Shown: positions 1 to 10,362, numbered from the stretch's first letter. The stretch is DNA of 26,059 bases from Silene noctiflora (GCA_009801015.1 VHZZ01001190.1:75464-101522), one strand, 5' to 3'. Numbers and translations are program-made. Notes: a model not told the origin generated them from the letters alone.

Positions 1-65
1 TTCAGCTACATTAAGTTCAGTTCAGTTCAGTTCAGCTCCATTAAGTTCAGTTCAGTTCAGTTCAG
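1..65. repeat. TTCAG-based minisatellite
   Basis: Two 30-bp units lie head to tail (1-30 and 31-60) and differ at one base (ctaca / ctcca). Each unit is built mostly from the pentamer ttcag. The array is cut by the left window edge, so its full length is unknown. It may be part of a larger repeat outside the window. Confidence 0.85.
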
Positions 66-559
66 ACAATTTCAGTCCAAAAGAACAGAGCCTTAATGAT
101 AAAAAAATATAATTAAAATGGTCACTTTTTAGCGGTTAATTAATAGTAACTTTTTTTTTCCCTGAAAATATTCATATTTTATTGTAAAATTAAAATGTTC
201 ACTTTCTAATAATCAACTGGCAGTAACTTTTTTTGTTTCCTGAATATTCATTTTTCATTGAAAAAGCGTCACATTTTATCAGTTTAACTTAAGATGGATA
301 TCATCTTCCGAAAAATAATGAAATAAGACTTGTTGTATAAGATTACACAAAGGAGTGTCTATGAGACTATGGAATGAGTTTGGATTTGATGTATATATGG
401 ATGCCTATATCATTAGGTCATATCACCCATAATACAGTAAATTTTCATGTAACGTACTCCCTATTTAGGACTTTTATCCTTTAGATCGTAAGACGTACCT
501 CGTACACCATAGCACGTAATCTTTAAAAATATTTATTTCTCATATTCAATTTTATAGTA
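66..559. other. AT-rich intergenic DNA, no gene seen
   Basis: No ORF with recognisable protein features occurs on either strand. The motif 'gtaactttttttt..cctgaa.att' occurs twice (about 147-170 and 220-246), suggesting a small old duplication. A 'cgtactccctattta' stretch near 453 recalls a decayed Stowaway end, but no partner was found. Confidence 0.5.
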
Positions 560-773
560 TTATATTAAGGCAAATTCTCATTTGTGACGGAAGGTATCCG
601 TCACAAGCTTGTAACGGATACCTTTTTGTCTCACAAAATACCCATGAGAGGGGAGAGGGGAGAGGGAAGCACATGGGGGTGCCCTCCACCTTGTCCCCCC
701 TATTCGTTTTGTGAGTGGCATTATCCGTCACAAGAATCCGATCCGTCACAAGGGAGACGCTTTGTTATATTAA
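560..773. mobile_element. Mutator-like MITE with 9-bp target duplication
   Basis: The 9-mer ttatattaa is present perfectly at 560-568 and 765-773, flanking a 196-bp element (569-764). The termini are imperfect inverted repeats: the left end has tctcatttgtgacgg and the complement of the right end has tctcccttgtgacgg. A near-perfect 30-bp palindrome (593-622, centre aagctt) sits beside the left terminus, and a G-rich/C-rich stretch fills the middle (640-700). A 9-bp duplication is the hallmark of Mutator-like insertion. The two short ORFs crossing it are not genes. Confidence 0.8.
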
Positions 774-1610
774 TATGAATATCAACTAATCTTTAAAGAA
801 AAGTTGTGTGGCAGATTGGTCAAATAATGAAATCAAGTTTTATGAGTAGCGTTATTAAAAATACACAAATTCTTATATAAAAACATAAAGATTTATTTTA
901 AATTTACAACGGATAAAGTATTGTAAATGAGATAAAAAGAGAGTGTATCACGTATGATTAAACTGCGAAATTGTGTGGCAAGAGTAGTCAAACAACAGTT
1001 CATAGACTATACATTAGAGGCAGTATATTTGATTGTGTACTTTTTGAGTTTTATAAAAAAGTTTTTGAATTTTGTTTTAAATATTATGAGTTTTAGTATA
1101 AACTTTTTGAGTTCGTTCACTTAGACATTAAACTAAAAAAATACAATATTGTTCAAAAACTATTCATATAAATTCAACTATTTTGACATCAAAATATAAA
1201 AATATAACTATAAACTTTAAAAGCTCAAAAAAAAAAAAATGTATATATTCTCAATAACTAAAAGGGTTTGAGATACATTAGATGCGTAATACTTTTTCCT
1301 GGTCAAATAATGGAATCTAATAACATGATATAATAATGGAATCTAATAACATGATATAGTGATTAATGCAAAACACAAACATTTCTTGTTAACTTAAACA
1401 TAAGCAATTATGTTTAATCTGTTTTATCTTTAAAATAACGCTCTTTCAACCTTTAATTCGTATCATTATTTGGTAGATTTTTTTTCCCTCAGACAAAAAA
1501 ATTTATTGATTTGTTGTGAGAATATAACAAAAAATGTTACTTTGTGTGTTGTTGTGTGGATTCTCGAGATAAATAACTAATTCATGAGATTTGATATTTC
1601 GTACGAAATA
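774..1610. other. AT-rich intergenic DNA with a 26-bp tandem duplication
   Basis: No gene is visible. A 26-bp unit beginning aataatggaatct is duplicated in tandem at 1306-1331 and 1332-1357. The rest is A/T-rich without clear structure. Confidence 0.5.
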
Positions 1611-1959
1611 CCATTTTTTGAACTCGGAAACTTTCAAAAGCCATAACTTGTGTTTTCGAGCTCCAAAAAAAAATGACGATTATTTTTTCAAATTTGATCA
1701 TCTTTCCGAGAACTAATTTGAAAAAAGAAATTGTCAACTTTGGGACTCGTGACCAAGAGATATGGCCATTCGAAGTTTGTTCGATCAAAAAACTTTACAT
1801 ACAAAAAACTCCTAACCACGGGATCCAAATATGACAAACTTTATTTTTCCAATCGTAGTTCTCGGAAAGATGATCGATTTAGGAAAAAAAAAATCGTCAT
1901 TTTCAAAAGCTCATAAACGCGAGTTATAACCTCTTAAAGTTTTCCGGTTACAAAATGCC
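1611..1959. mobile_element. Foldback (inverted-repeat) element
   Basis: The arms 1611-1759 and 1810-1959 are imperfect reverse complements. For example tgatcatctttccgagaact on the left matches the complement of 1855-1875, and ggaaactttcaaaagccat matches the complement of about 1938-1958 with some changes. The loop is only about 50 bp. Transcribed, it would fold into a long hairpin. No convincing target duplication was found, so the true ends may lie slightly outside. The short ORFs here are by-products of the repeat. Confidence 0.7.
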
Positions 1960-2560
1960 AAACTTGAAAGGTACCACATGAATTTTTCGTTTATTAAAGA
2001 TAAACGAAGTGATTGAAATAGAGTATAGACGAAGTACGTACTTGGGTTAATCTCACTGTAAATATAAATTCATATTTTCCTACAAGATTTTCTGAAATGA
2101 AATGGTGTGTTAATTGAGTAAAGATTCTCTTCAATTCTTTCTCTCTATTTCTTGCCATTTTCCGTAACAGATGTATATTATAGAGTATATTATTTCGTTC
2201 ACAATTTCACACATCGTCATCTATTACTTTTAAGATCGTGTCAAGAAGTTATCTAAGCGGTTTAAAAAAAATAGAGAAGAAGATTAATGAAGATGATCTA
2301 TATTAATGTTAATTAACTAATGATTATTATTATGGTCCCTGTTGAGTTTTCCAGGTTATGAATGCTAATTGATTAGGACCATAATTACAAGTGTAACAAC
2401 AGTTGCATACTATTGTTCCGTACACCATATACGGAGGTATTACCGTATTCGTACAATTGTATAATGCATCATTGTTTGACCACATTATAAAAAATAAATA
2501 AATGGTCAAAAAACAAAGAAAACTCCGGACAAAAAAGTATTTGACATTTACCGAAGATGT
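1960..2560. other. Intergenic DNA, no gene seen
   Basis: This is AT-rich sequence with small palindromic patches near 2415-2460 (tccgtacaccatatacgga..). No coding exon, RNA gene or transposon end could be supported. Confidence 0.4.
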
Positions 2561-2562
2561 CT

Positions 2563-2680
2563 TAAATTAGTGGAATAGTGGTTAAGACGAAAGTATAATG
2601 GAGTAGATATTAAATTCTAGGTTCGAATCCCTCACCTCCCAAGTATTATACTAGATAGGTTGCACTTTTTTTTTTATTGT
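2563..2680 (+). mobile_element. tRNA-derived SINE-like relic
   Basis: An A-box-like stretch tagtggaatagtggttaaga (2568-2587) is followed about 35 nt later by a canonical B box, ggttcgaatcc (2620-2630). A T-run (about 2666-2676) lies downstream. The two boxes resemble the internal Pol III promoter of tRNA-derived SINEs. The sequence does not fold as a complete tRNA, so I call it a SINE or tRNA pseudogene relic. Confidence 0.5.
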
Positions 2681-2820
2681 GAAATATCAGCCTTCGATAT
2701 AGTTTTGCAATTTTCATCTTGGTTATCAAAAACCTCTTTACATTACTAACATAAAATCTGCGTTTTTTTAATCACTCTTAAGTTTTATCCCGCAATTTGC
2801 AAGAGCAGATGAGACAATGG

Positions 2821-3383
2821 AATACAGCTAGACCTGTCAAGCGGGTCGGGTCTCGGGTCGGGTCATACGGGCCGAGTCAGAATACGGGTCAGGTTAGGGT
2901 CAGAATACGGGTCAAAAAATAATTTATAACGTCTTTTTTAATCTATTTTTTAATTAAAAAAATAATTTTTAAAAATGTAACACATATTTAAAATTAATAT
3001 TTTAATCATATTCAACGTTTACATTAGTTATTTCAAAGTTTACANTAATTATATTGACATAATTATTAAATTAAAGTTTTTTTAATAATTATTTTAGTAT
3101 CAAGTATTGTAAAAGTGATATAAAATTGACTTTTTAGTTATGTTTGTAATTTTTAATAATAAAAAAACAATTTTTTTCAAATATAATATAAAAATATTAA
3201 TATTTTAATAAAAATCTTGATTTATCTTTGACCCAACGGATCGACCCGTTCGGGTCGGGTCTTGACCCTAAAATAACGGGTCATTTCGGGTTCGGGTCAA
3301 ACGAGTCACGGGTCGAAAAAATCGGATTTGTAACCTAAAAAAACGGGTCGGGCGGGTCGAGTTTTGACAGGTGTAAATACAAC
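2821..3383. mobile_element. hAT-like MITE with 8-bp target duplication
   Basis: The element runs from 2829 to 3375 (547 bp). It begins TAGACCTGTCAA and its other end, read on the opposite strand, begins TACACCTGTCAA. The flanks are aatacagc (2821-2828) and aatacaac (3376-3383), an 8-bp duplication with one mismatch, as hAT transposases make. Both subterminal regions are dense in cgggtc motifs and the core is very AT-rich, with one ambiguous base at 3045. It has no coding capacity and depends on an autonomous element elsewhere. Confidence 0.8.
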
Positions 3384-4520
3384 CTTTGGCAAGACACTTG
3401 CTTCACTGCTTGGTATTGATTAAAATTACTGTACAAGTTATGAACAAACAATTCAGTGTCGTCTCGTGATTAATTGAATACATACAATAACAGTATTTGC
3501 TATGCACTTCTGCCACTTATTTAATCATGTGTTTGACACCATATGGCCTCAATTGTGAACAATAACTTCCCCACGTCTTTAAACGCAAATTCTTGTTTCA
3601 GACCAGAATAACCCATCTGGAACATTAAGACGAGATTTCTGAGACTAATCTATGGTCAAATGGTCGAGCTAGTGTTTGCAGCATATGGTGATTTTTTTTT
3701 TATTTTTTTAAACAAGTGGTTACATTTGCCTGTAAAGTGGTCTCAAAACTACGTTTTATTATTTCGGACGAAAATGACCTTACCCTTAAATAAAACGCTT
3801 GTCAATAATTTTATATAGTTTGGAAGTTACATTATAGCCTTCAAGAGTCAAGACCTGTGTTTTGTAATCGCCTCGAATCTTCAAAATCGGAGGTAAAATA
3901 CATTGCATTATCTTCTTTCTTCAGTTCAGTCGTTATACAACATATATAATGTTCCCTCTTAAGACGATAATTTCAATCAAATTTGATTATTAATGCCGAA
4001 ATGAATCAACTTAAACTCTTAGCCTAGTTATTAAGACGAGAATCCAGTGAAGTATACCTCGCAGATTAAATTAAATCATCCTCCTTACATTTGAAGGACA
4101 ATTGTGCCTCCAATTAGGCCCAAACAATAAAGCAATACTACAGGCAATACCAATTACGAGTATTAATGTATAGGCTTTAAATATTTAATTAATGGCTTCA
4201 CAAGAAAGCTGCAATTGAAGGCTTCAAGCTACGATTGTCTTAATTTCCTGCTTGTGATGCTCTGTATATATGAAATAAAACCATGTCAATAAAGACCTCT
4301 GGATTAATCAATCACAAAAACTGAACCAGCTGAGATCATCTGTCTTCTGTTTCATCATCTTAATCTCGTCATATCAAATAATAAAAATAGCGAGGACTTA
4401 TATCAAAGTGATTATGCATAAGGATAAGTAATGATACATGAGATGAGACACAAAAATGGGACAGGTGATTTACATTGTCGCTCCGGAATATGCACATTTT
4501 TCATGGAGCAAGTCTGTATG
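3384..4520. other. Intergenic DNA, no gene seen
   Basis: Only AT-rich non-coding sequence is visible. There are no convincing exons on either strand and no terminal inverted repeats with flanking duplications. Confidence 0.4.
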
Positions 4521-4528
4521 AAACAATT

Positions 4529-4641
4529 TTACTATAAGACGGTCCAAATTATTACCCTATAACACAATAAGAACTTCATAGCCTATATCGCAAAATGATT
4601 CCAGTTTGGCTGGCATCAATCATCATTTAAAACCGTCTATA
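4529..4641. mobile_element. Possible small MITE relic with 'gacggt' ends
   Basis: The left end actataagacggt (4531-4543) and the right end accgtctata (4632-4641) are imperfect reverse complements about 110 bp apart. Similar 'taagacgg' ends occur at 5063 and in other plant MITEs. No target duplication is visible, so this is weak. Confidence 0.3.
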
Positions 4642-4958
4642 ATATACAGTAAGGATTTATTATTCAATAAGTATTTGAAAAATAATTCATAAAGAGACAT
4701 AATTCCTATGAGATAGTACACCAATTGCTAGTACAAGTTTTAAAATAAGCAAATTACAATTTCAAAAGAATTGCGCAAAATGACAACAATTGATCTCACC
4801 AAAGAATGGTACTCCATATATAATTATGTCAAACTTTGACTAGTAACGAAAACTTCATCAATGTTCATTAATGTTAGCCACATAAACAATAATATAATCT
4901 ACCATTCATACACAAATTTTGATTAATACCCGTAATGATTACCAAATTCTAATCTAAA

Positions 4959-5053
4959 TTAATCACAAAAGTATCTCTAATGATCACACTAATTTATGGG
5001 TAATTGCCAATTCCACAATTCCAAGAATAATTTACTATCCTAATTAATTGCAG
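4959..5053 (+). repeat. Direct repeat copy 1
   Basis: This starts attaatcacaaaagtatctc and ends taattaattgca. It is nearly the same as 5643-5744, with small substitutions and a short AT insertion in copy 2. Between the copies is a segment of about 590 bp. The arrangement fits a local duplication followed by insertion, or insertion into a tandem duplication. Confidence 0.75.
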
Positions 5054-5642
5054 CTAGTCTCCCTTAAGACGGAACTATCCATCTTAAACCTGACAAATAG
5101 ATCGGGTCGTGTCAGGTTCATGTTCGTGTCACATGTAAACGGGTCACGAACTCTTCAACCCAAACCCGACCCAATTAAATTTGTATCCTGGTCGTGTCGA
5201 CCCACCTACATAAATGAGTCATTGAGCTTCAACCCTAACCCATTAATTTCGTGTTGGGTTCGTGTCGTGTTTTCCTGTCATGTCAATGTTTAGAAAGTAT
5301 TAAGTATATTCTATGACGGAGGATCGAGAAAAATTAGGACTAATTTAATAAATAGGGCATTCAAGTCGGGCTCAAATCCAACCCATCTAAATCTCGTGTT
5401 GACCCACATACATAAATCGGTCAGTAAGACTCAACCTAAATTCGTGTCGTGTTATTGTTTGCTAGCTCTAATTCATCTTAACATTAAAACAGGTCGAATA
5501 TCATCCCAATTGAACATTTAAGATATTTTTGTTCGTCTTTCCCGCATTCTACATTTCTTCTTTTGTCTTATTTATATAATTCATATAATTTGACCCGCTT
5601 AAAGCTTAAGACGATACAACCGTGTTAAATAAGAATTCGTCA
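5054..5642. mobile_element. Probable MITE-like insertion between direct repeats
   Basis: The left end tctcccttaagacgg (about 5058-5072) resembles the Mutator-like MITE end seen at 569-764, with 'ttaagacgg' in place of 'ttgtgacgg'. The right end (about 5600-5640) reads complementarily as gaattcttatttaacacgg. The interior is rich in gggtcgtgtc and gacccacctacataaa motifs. The short ORF here shows no protein family features. The ends are degenerate and I could not confirm a target duplication. Confidence 0.4.
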
Positions 5643-5744
5643 ATTAATCACAAAAGTATCTCTAGTGATGACACTAATTTAAGGCTAATTGGCAATTCCA
5701 CAATTCCAAGAATAATTAATAATTAAAAATCATAATTAATTGCA
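5643..5744 (+). repeat. Direct repeat copy 2
   Basis: Second copy of the 4959-5053 repeat in the same orientation. It differs by scattered substitutions and by an extra aataattaaaaatc near its end. Confidence 0.75.
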
Positions 5745-6139
5745 AGATTAAGAAGCTAATTAAAGTCATGAATGTAATTATCGATAGTCTTGGTCATCTA
5801 CCCAACCTAACGTGCATGTTCATGAACATGAAACAGAGTTTCTGTAATTAGTGTGGACAAAATATGAAGAATTTAATCAAAGAAAATATAAAATAAAAGT
5901 AGATTGTTTGACTTCCAAGAAGTTGCATTTATGTTCTAATTATGGACGTTGAATCAGAAGCTTTGAATTTCACTGTCCTAAAAACTGTCATCATAATTTT
6001 TTCCCCTAGGGTTGCATGCAAACTCTAATTTGTGACTAATAAAAGCTTAAATTTTCATTTAAGAAAGAAAACTACTCATCATGAAATCTACTGAACTTAT
6101 CTTGTCCTTTGCATGACAACAATATTAATCAACAAAGCA

Positions 6140-6260
6140 AGGGCGGTTTTTCTGGTATGAAATGCGCTACAAGGGCATTACTATAGGAAGGGGGATTCGA
6201 TCATGAAACCTATTGTTCATAATACCTATGTCTTAACCAGTAGCACTAACACATTTCGAT
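6140..6260 (-). mobile_element. tRNA-derived SINE-like relic, minus strand
   Basis: On the minus strand an A-box-like tagtgctactggttaaga (about 6250-6233) is followed by a decayed B box, atgatcgaatcc (about 6204-6193). The 'ggttaagaca' match to the element at 2563 suggests a related family. The 3' end is not defined. Confidence 0.4.
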
Positions 6261-6269
6261 AAAACAAGG

Positions 6270-7000
6270 ATGATAACTTCACCAAAAAATAAGTCTTCAG
6301 AGACATTTGGCCGAGGTCACAAATTTTTGTATGAGATAGTTTCAAGATATGATTATGAGACTTTGTCCCATATTCCTCGATCATACGGAGTAGTATTTTT
6401 CTTTCCCGTGGAATAGTATACGGGGTGAGGACTTTAGATGAAGAGATATAGTCCTGAAGTGGTTCAAGGAATGGGTGTTATGGTTTTATAAACATCAAAA
6501 GTTCATCTCATCCAAGTTTTGCCAAAAAGCTGTTTTAACATAACAATTTTCTTTTAAAACAAAGGCCGCCTGTGAAGGGGAGGGAGGGTGAGTGGGTAAT
6601 GGGTATAGTATGGAGGGAGTGATGCTTGGTGGACATGGGGATGAGGGGACCCTAATTTCATCTTCATTCCGCCCCATTCACATCCTTTCTACGGAGTCAT
6701 AGTCTCATACCCGCACAAGATTCTCCAATGTCGAGGAAAAATAATTGACACAATTTCAGTATTTTCTTTTCTGAAGGAACGATTTCAGTTTATTATAGTC
6801 TTATTAAGGGAAAAAAGTCACTAATAAAGTTCCCTTTCCTTTTAGATACCTACTTCGGTATAAACAACACTATGTATAGGCTATCACAATATACAATTGA
6901 AAATTTGATCATCAGAAAAAAACATAATCAGATCACCTAACAAACTGACTTTTAAAAGCATTTACAGCAGAAATATCTAGTAGTTCTCTTTATAATTTAC
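6270..7000. other. Intergenic DNA downstream of the ISCA1-like gene
   Basis: No gene is seen. A purine-rich block at about 6570-6650 (agggagggtgagtggg..) produces a short minus-strand ORF of low complexity that is not credible as a gene. The phrase 'cactaataaagttcc' occurs here (about 6818) and again in ISCA1 intron 2 (about 7519), suggesting dispersed copies of one small repeat. Confidence 0.4.
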
Positions 7001-7039
7001 AAAACCCAGTTAGTCTCACATGTATATCAGAAGATCTCG

Positions 7040-7045
7040 TTTATT
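7040..7045 (-). promoter_or_regulatory. Poly(A) signal AATAAA of the ISCA1-like gene
   Basis: Read on the minus strand the sequence is gaaaataaacgag, about 165 nt after the stop codon at 7209. This is a plausible distance for a plant 3' UTR. The 62-codon ORF covering this stretch is therefore untranslated sequence. Confidence 0.5.
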
Positions 7046-7208
7046 TTCACAATGTAAACCAAAAGAAAAAACTTAGAATGTCCTCTGTTTCTGTCAGATC
7101 CTATGCATAGCACAGCAAGCAACAAAAGATTGATGCAATGCAATTTGATTGACTCGTAATAGCAGGTGGTACCTGAAGCCAGACAACCGCTCAAACCTAG
7201 TTGTAGAC

Positions 7209-10093
7209 TCACTTAGCAGCTTGTGTACTGCTAGTTGTCATGAATGATTCTCCGCATCCACATTGCCCCTTTGAATTAGGATTGATAAAAATGAATTCCG
7301 ATCTGCATCAAACAGGATGATCATGAATGAAACAAAGGCAGAATATGAAGGACACATAACAACACACAAAACTGGATTGTGGTCGCTAGCTTCTATAAGC
7401 ATTAGGCTAATAAAATTACTAAGGTCGCAAAATCTTTCCATGAACAATTTAAAGACAGAGAAACTCCACTGAAAGAACAAAGAAAAAATAAACTTCACTA
7501 TATAATACTCGCTCCGACCACTAATAAAGTTCCTACTTCCGTTCATTCTGGAGCTTATCCTTAATTTTCACTTATTTACATGCAAACCCTCGTTGGAAAC
7601 AAAAGAAAAAAGACTCTTGTTGCACATAGTTATATTTTAAAATATACATGTCCGCTTGAGAGATCAGCACGCCTCGTGTCCATAAGACGCGTTGTCCTCT
7701 CACAAATTTTTGTTGGTAAAGTTAAAAGTTGAAAGTTTTTGTTATTGCTAATGAAATTTATGTTTGTCTAGCATTGTTGTCATACTCATATGCTTTGAGT
7801 TGAAGAAAGCTTCGATGCTTGTATCATTATGTGCAACTCTTCTTCTACATTAATCATTAAGTTTTTTGTTTTAAGGCAGCAATCCTTCTTCTATGAAGTA
7901 AGAGAGATATTGTGATACTGGTCCGTTCCGAATTTCGAACGGAATTCTCGACCCAGGTCAGATTCTGTCTTTGGCGGATCAGTGCGGTCTTTGATTTTCA
8001 TTTTCTCGTCAATTTGGGCATGGACTGCCGAACAACCCTACGTGTTTACTTGGTTTCTTAATACTTTCTCCCACACAAGTAAGAACCCTATAAGTGGATA
8101 GAGAGAGTAACATCCTATACCTTCAGAAGAAAGTGCCATAAATACCCTAGAATTGTCATCTCAACTTAAGAATGCTCTCTTAAATAAAAGGAGGACAAAT
8201 CAGTCAGGGGAGAGGAAGAGAGATAACTAAAAGTCTAAAACTAATAAGTAATAACGAGTGCATGCAATAGCGTTTTGCTTCCAAATCATTGTGGGATCTC
8301 ATGGGAAAGCTTAATCTGCCAAACTATCCAATTCTTTGGACTTAAATGCTACGTAGATGGTGACCATTTTGATCCATGTAGCCAACGATAGCGCTAACCC
8401 AAACCCTAAATGACTCATGCCTGTGGGAGGCGAGGTCGGACGTATATGTGTACTTAAAGAGCCTTTTTGCTTAAATGGGGTTGAAACCCAAACTATTTTA
8501 ACAAAATAGTGTCGGTTTCAAACTATTTACCAAAAAATGGGTCCACGTCATTATTTCCGAATTTTTTATTTTTGTTGATGAGCTCTTAGTTTCTCGCTGT
8601 CCTAGACAGCGAGAAGTTGCTTGCCATATTAAGGTGCTTGACAAAATACTTTCGTCCTCGCTGTTCTCCTTGCTCCGACTACGAAATAACGAAATACCAC
8701 CACCATTCTCTTCTTCTCACTTCCCTTATCATAGGCACATCTTTGTTTGAGTTATTAGCTCAAAAGTTTGCACAAAAAGCGACCCGCAGTATCGCCCGTC
8801 CACTAACGATTTCGGTATTTGGTAGTCGGAGCAAGAAGAACGGCGAGGATAAAAGTGGCTTGCAAGAACCTTAATATGGCAAGCAACTTCTCGCTGTCTG
8901 GGACAGCGAGAAAGTAAGAGCTCATAAAAAAAAGAGTAAAAAATCCGGAAATAATGACATGGACCCATTTTTGGTAAATAGTTTGAAACCGACACTATTT
9001 TGTTAAATAGTTTGGGTTTCAAGTTTCAACCCCATTTAAGCAAAAACTTCCTTTTTGGAATGGTTCATATAAGTATACAACCCTTAAGGTTAAAATAATG
9101 CTCAAAAATGAATGCTGCTCAGTTTGCAGATAAGTACTCAAATCTCTGGTGATACAGACCTGAGCTTGTCGTCAACAAAATCCATCGTTGTTCCAATAAC
9201 ATGCATCAGAGCTTTAGGATCAACAAGGATCTTCACTCCATTGTCCTCAACTAACTCATCAAATTTCCCCTTCTCATCTGCACATTCAAAGTACAAAATC
9301 AAGGTTAAAAAATCCCAGACTCCTGAAACCTTCAATGCTTCTGCGCTTAATTTCTGATCAGTCAGATATTATCGCCTTGGCTTCAGTTTTAAACAATAAC
9401 ACCGCCGCAGACTGAATGAAATGTCACCTATCCCCCGACAGAAGAACCCCAAGTTACACACGATTTAAGTTCCAATACATTTCAGAATCTCATACATGAA
9501 CAATCTTTCATTCAATTCACATATTAACTAGTAAAAATCAATAGAAAGCGTTGTCCTTTATACAGCTTCAGAATTACGACAATCACCAACATTTTAGCTC
9601 ATCTTTTTACTTGCACTTCAGAGCTTCAAAAGCTACATACTTCTTCTATTCCATTCGATTGTTTTCTAAATCACCTCACGTAATTAGCAAAACGTATACA
9701 ATCAAATGAAACAGACGAAGTACAAAAAGCAGTGGCCAGCTATCCTATCCTACACGAATCAGTGGCGGAACAAGGGGTAGAATTCTTCAGCTAAAATCTT
9801 CGACTTTACTTCTATTTTAGCTTACTGCACTAATACCTCGCCACACCAAACTACAAATCCTGATTTCGCTACTGATAGAAATCAATTAATTAACACGTAC
9901 CAGCGTAATTGAGCGTGTAAGACAAGCCATTGCAGCCGCGAGCCTTGACGCCAAGCCGAAGGTAAGGGCGCTGCCGCTGCTCAAGAAGCCGCCGTATACG
10001 AGCAGCGGCGGCTGTTGTTACACTTAAAGCTTGCCGTTTTAAGCTCGGCGCGCTCTTTTCGGCGGCGGCTTTCGCTATTTTTGTAGTTGCCAT
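7209..10093 (-). CDS. ISCA1: Iron-sulfur cluster assembly A-type carrier, ISCA1-like (mitochondrial type)
   Basis: Three coding exons join in frame to 134 residues: 9901-10093 (donor GTACGT), 9160-9277 (acceptor GTGCAG, donor GTCTGT) and 7209-7302 (acceptor GATGCAG, stop TGA). Family knowledge: A-type carriers bind an Fe-S cluster through three cysteines and pass it to target apoproteins. The signature is present as C54 in RGCNGLSY and C118/C120 in QCGCGESF. The 64-residue spacing equals that of E. coli IscA (Cys35/99/101). The core [16 protein letters not shown] is also present. The first 25 residues are Ala/Lys/Arg-rich, fitting a short mitochondrial targeting peptide. The length matches plant ISCA1. 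A 5'-UTR intron (10096-10223) precedes the ATG. Intron 2 is long (1857 bp) and holds a foldback transposon. It looks intact. Confidence 0.93.
8464..9048. mobile_element. Long-TIR foldback transposon in ISCA1 intron 2
   Basis: The left arm (about 8464-8697) and right arm (about 8807-9047) are reverse complements over about 230 bp with scattered differences. Both outer ends read tttttgcttaaatggggttg. Each arm contains its own short hairpin, ctcgctgtc..gacagcgag (8594-8613 and 8892-8911), so the whole can form a branched structure. The unpaired centre is about 110 bp. Flanking gcctttttg (8461-8469) and tcctttttg (9049-9057) could be a 9-bp target duplication with one mismatch, but they overlap the arm end, so this is uncertain. 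No transposase is encoded; overlapping ORFs on both strands are artefacts. Confidence 0.75.
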
Positions 10094-10257
10094 GCCTGAT
10101 TATTTGTTAAGAGTAATCAATACAAATTATTAATCAGAGTTTTCATCAGGTGAATTACAAATAAATGATATAATTAGATTAAATTATTACAAAGATTTGA
10201 AGAATTGAGAAGATAAACGTTACCTGGGTGATCAAATTGGGGGAGATGTTGAATTTG

Positions 10258-10265
10258 AAACCCTA
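10258..10265 (-). promoter_or_regulatory. Telo-box-like element in ISCA1 leader
   Basis: The plus strand reads aaaccctag and the minus strand ctagggttt. It lies in the untranslated first exon of the ISCA1-like gene, upstream of the 5'-UTR intron donor at 10223. Telo boxes are common in leaders and promoters of plant genes expressed in growing tissue. Its function here is inferred. Confidence 0.4.
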
Positions 10266-10288
10266 GAAAAGAGGGAAATTCTGCGATA

Positions 10289-10315
10289 GGCGGGAAGCTA
10301 ATTGTATCAGTTGGA
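10289..10315 (-). promoter_or_regulatory. E2F-like 27-bp block upstream of ISCA1
   Basis: Plus-strand ggcgggaagctaattgta followed by tcagttgga. It contains GGCGGGAA, which fits the plant E2F consensus (TTSSCGSS on the other strand). The same 27-bp block with two differences lies at 12271-12297 beside the PPR start codon. Confidence 0.55.
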
Positions 10316-10362
10316 AATTGGAATTAGTTTGTTCCAGAGATTTCTGCAGGAAATTCTCGTGT

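Noticed and set aside
2563..2645. Functional tRNA gene at the A/B boxes
   Set aside because: The B box is good, but no acceptor stem or anticodon stem can be formed, so a SINE or pseudogene relic is more likely.
5048..5293. 81-codon plus-strand ORF
   Set aside because: It lies inside a repetitive gggtcgtgtc / acccgaccc-rich, MITE-like insertion, and its residues reflect that repeat. No family features.
6495..6677. 60-codon Pro/Ser-rich minus-strand ORF
   Set aside because: Low complexity from a purine-rich block, with no gene structure around it.
7238..7546. 102-codon minus-strand ORF over the last ISCA1 exon
   Set aside because: It is in a different frame from the real exon, and most of it lies in intron 2. 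The ISCA1 frame at 7209-7302 encodes the diagnostic QCGCGESF.
8617..9022. ORFs on both strands (8617-8874 plus, 8729-9022 minus)
   Set aside because: They mirror each other because they sit in the two arms of the foldback element. This is an inverted-repeat artefact.
9112..9357. Plus-strand ORF opposite ISCA1 exon 2
   Set aside because: Antisense shadow of the well-supported exon 9160-9277.
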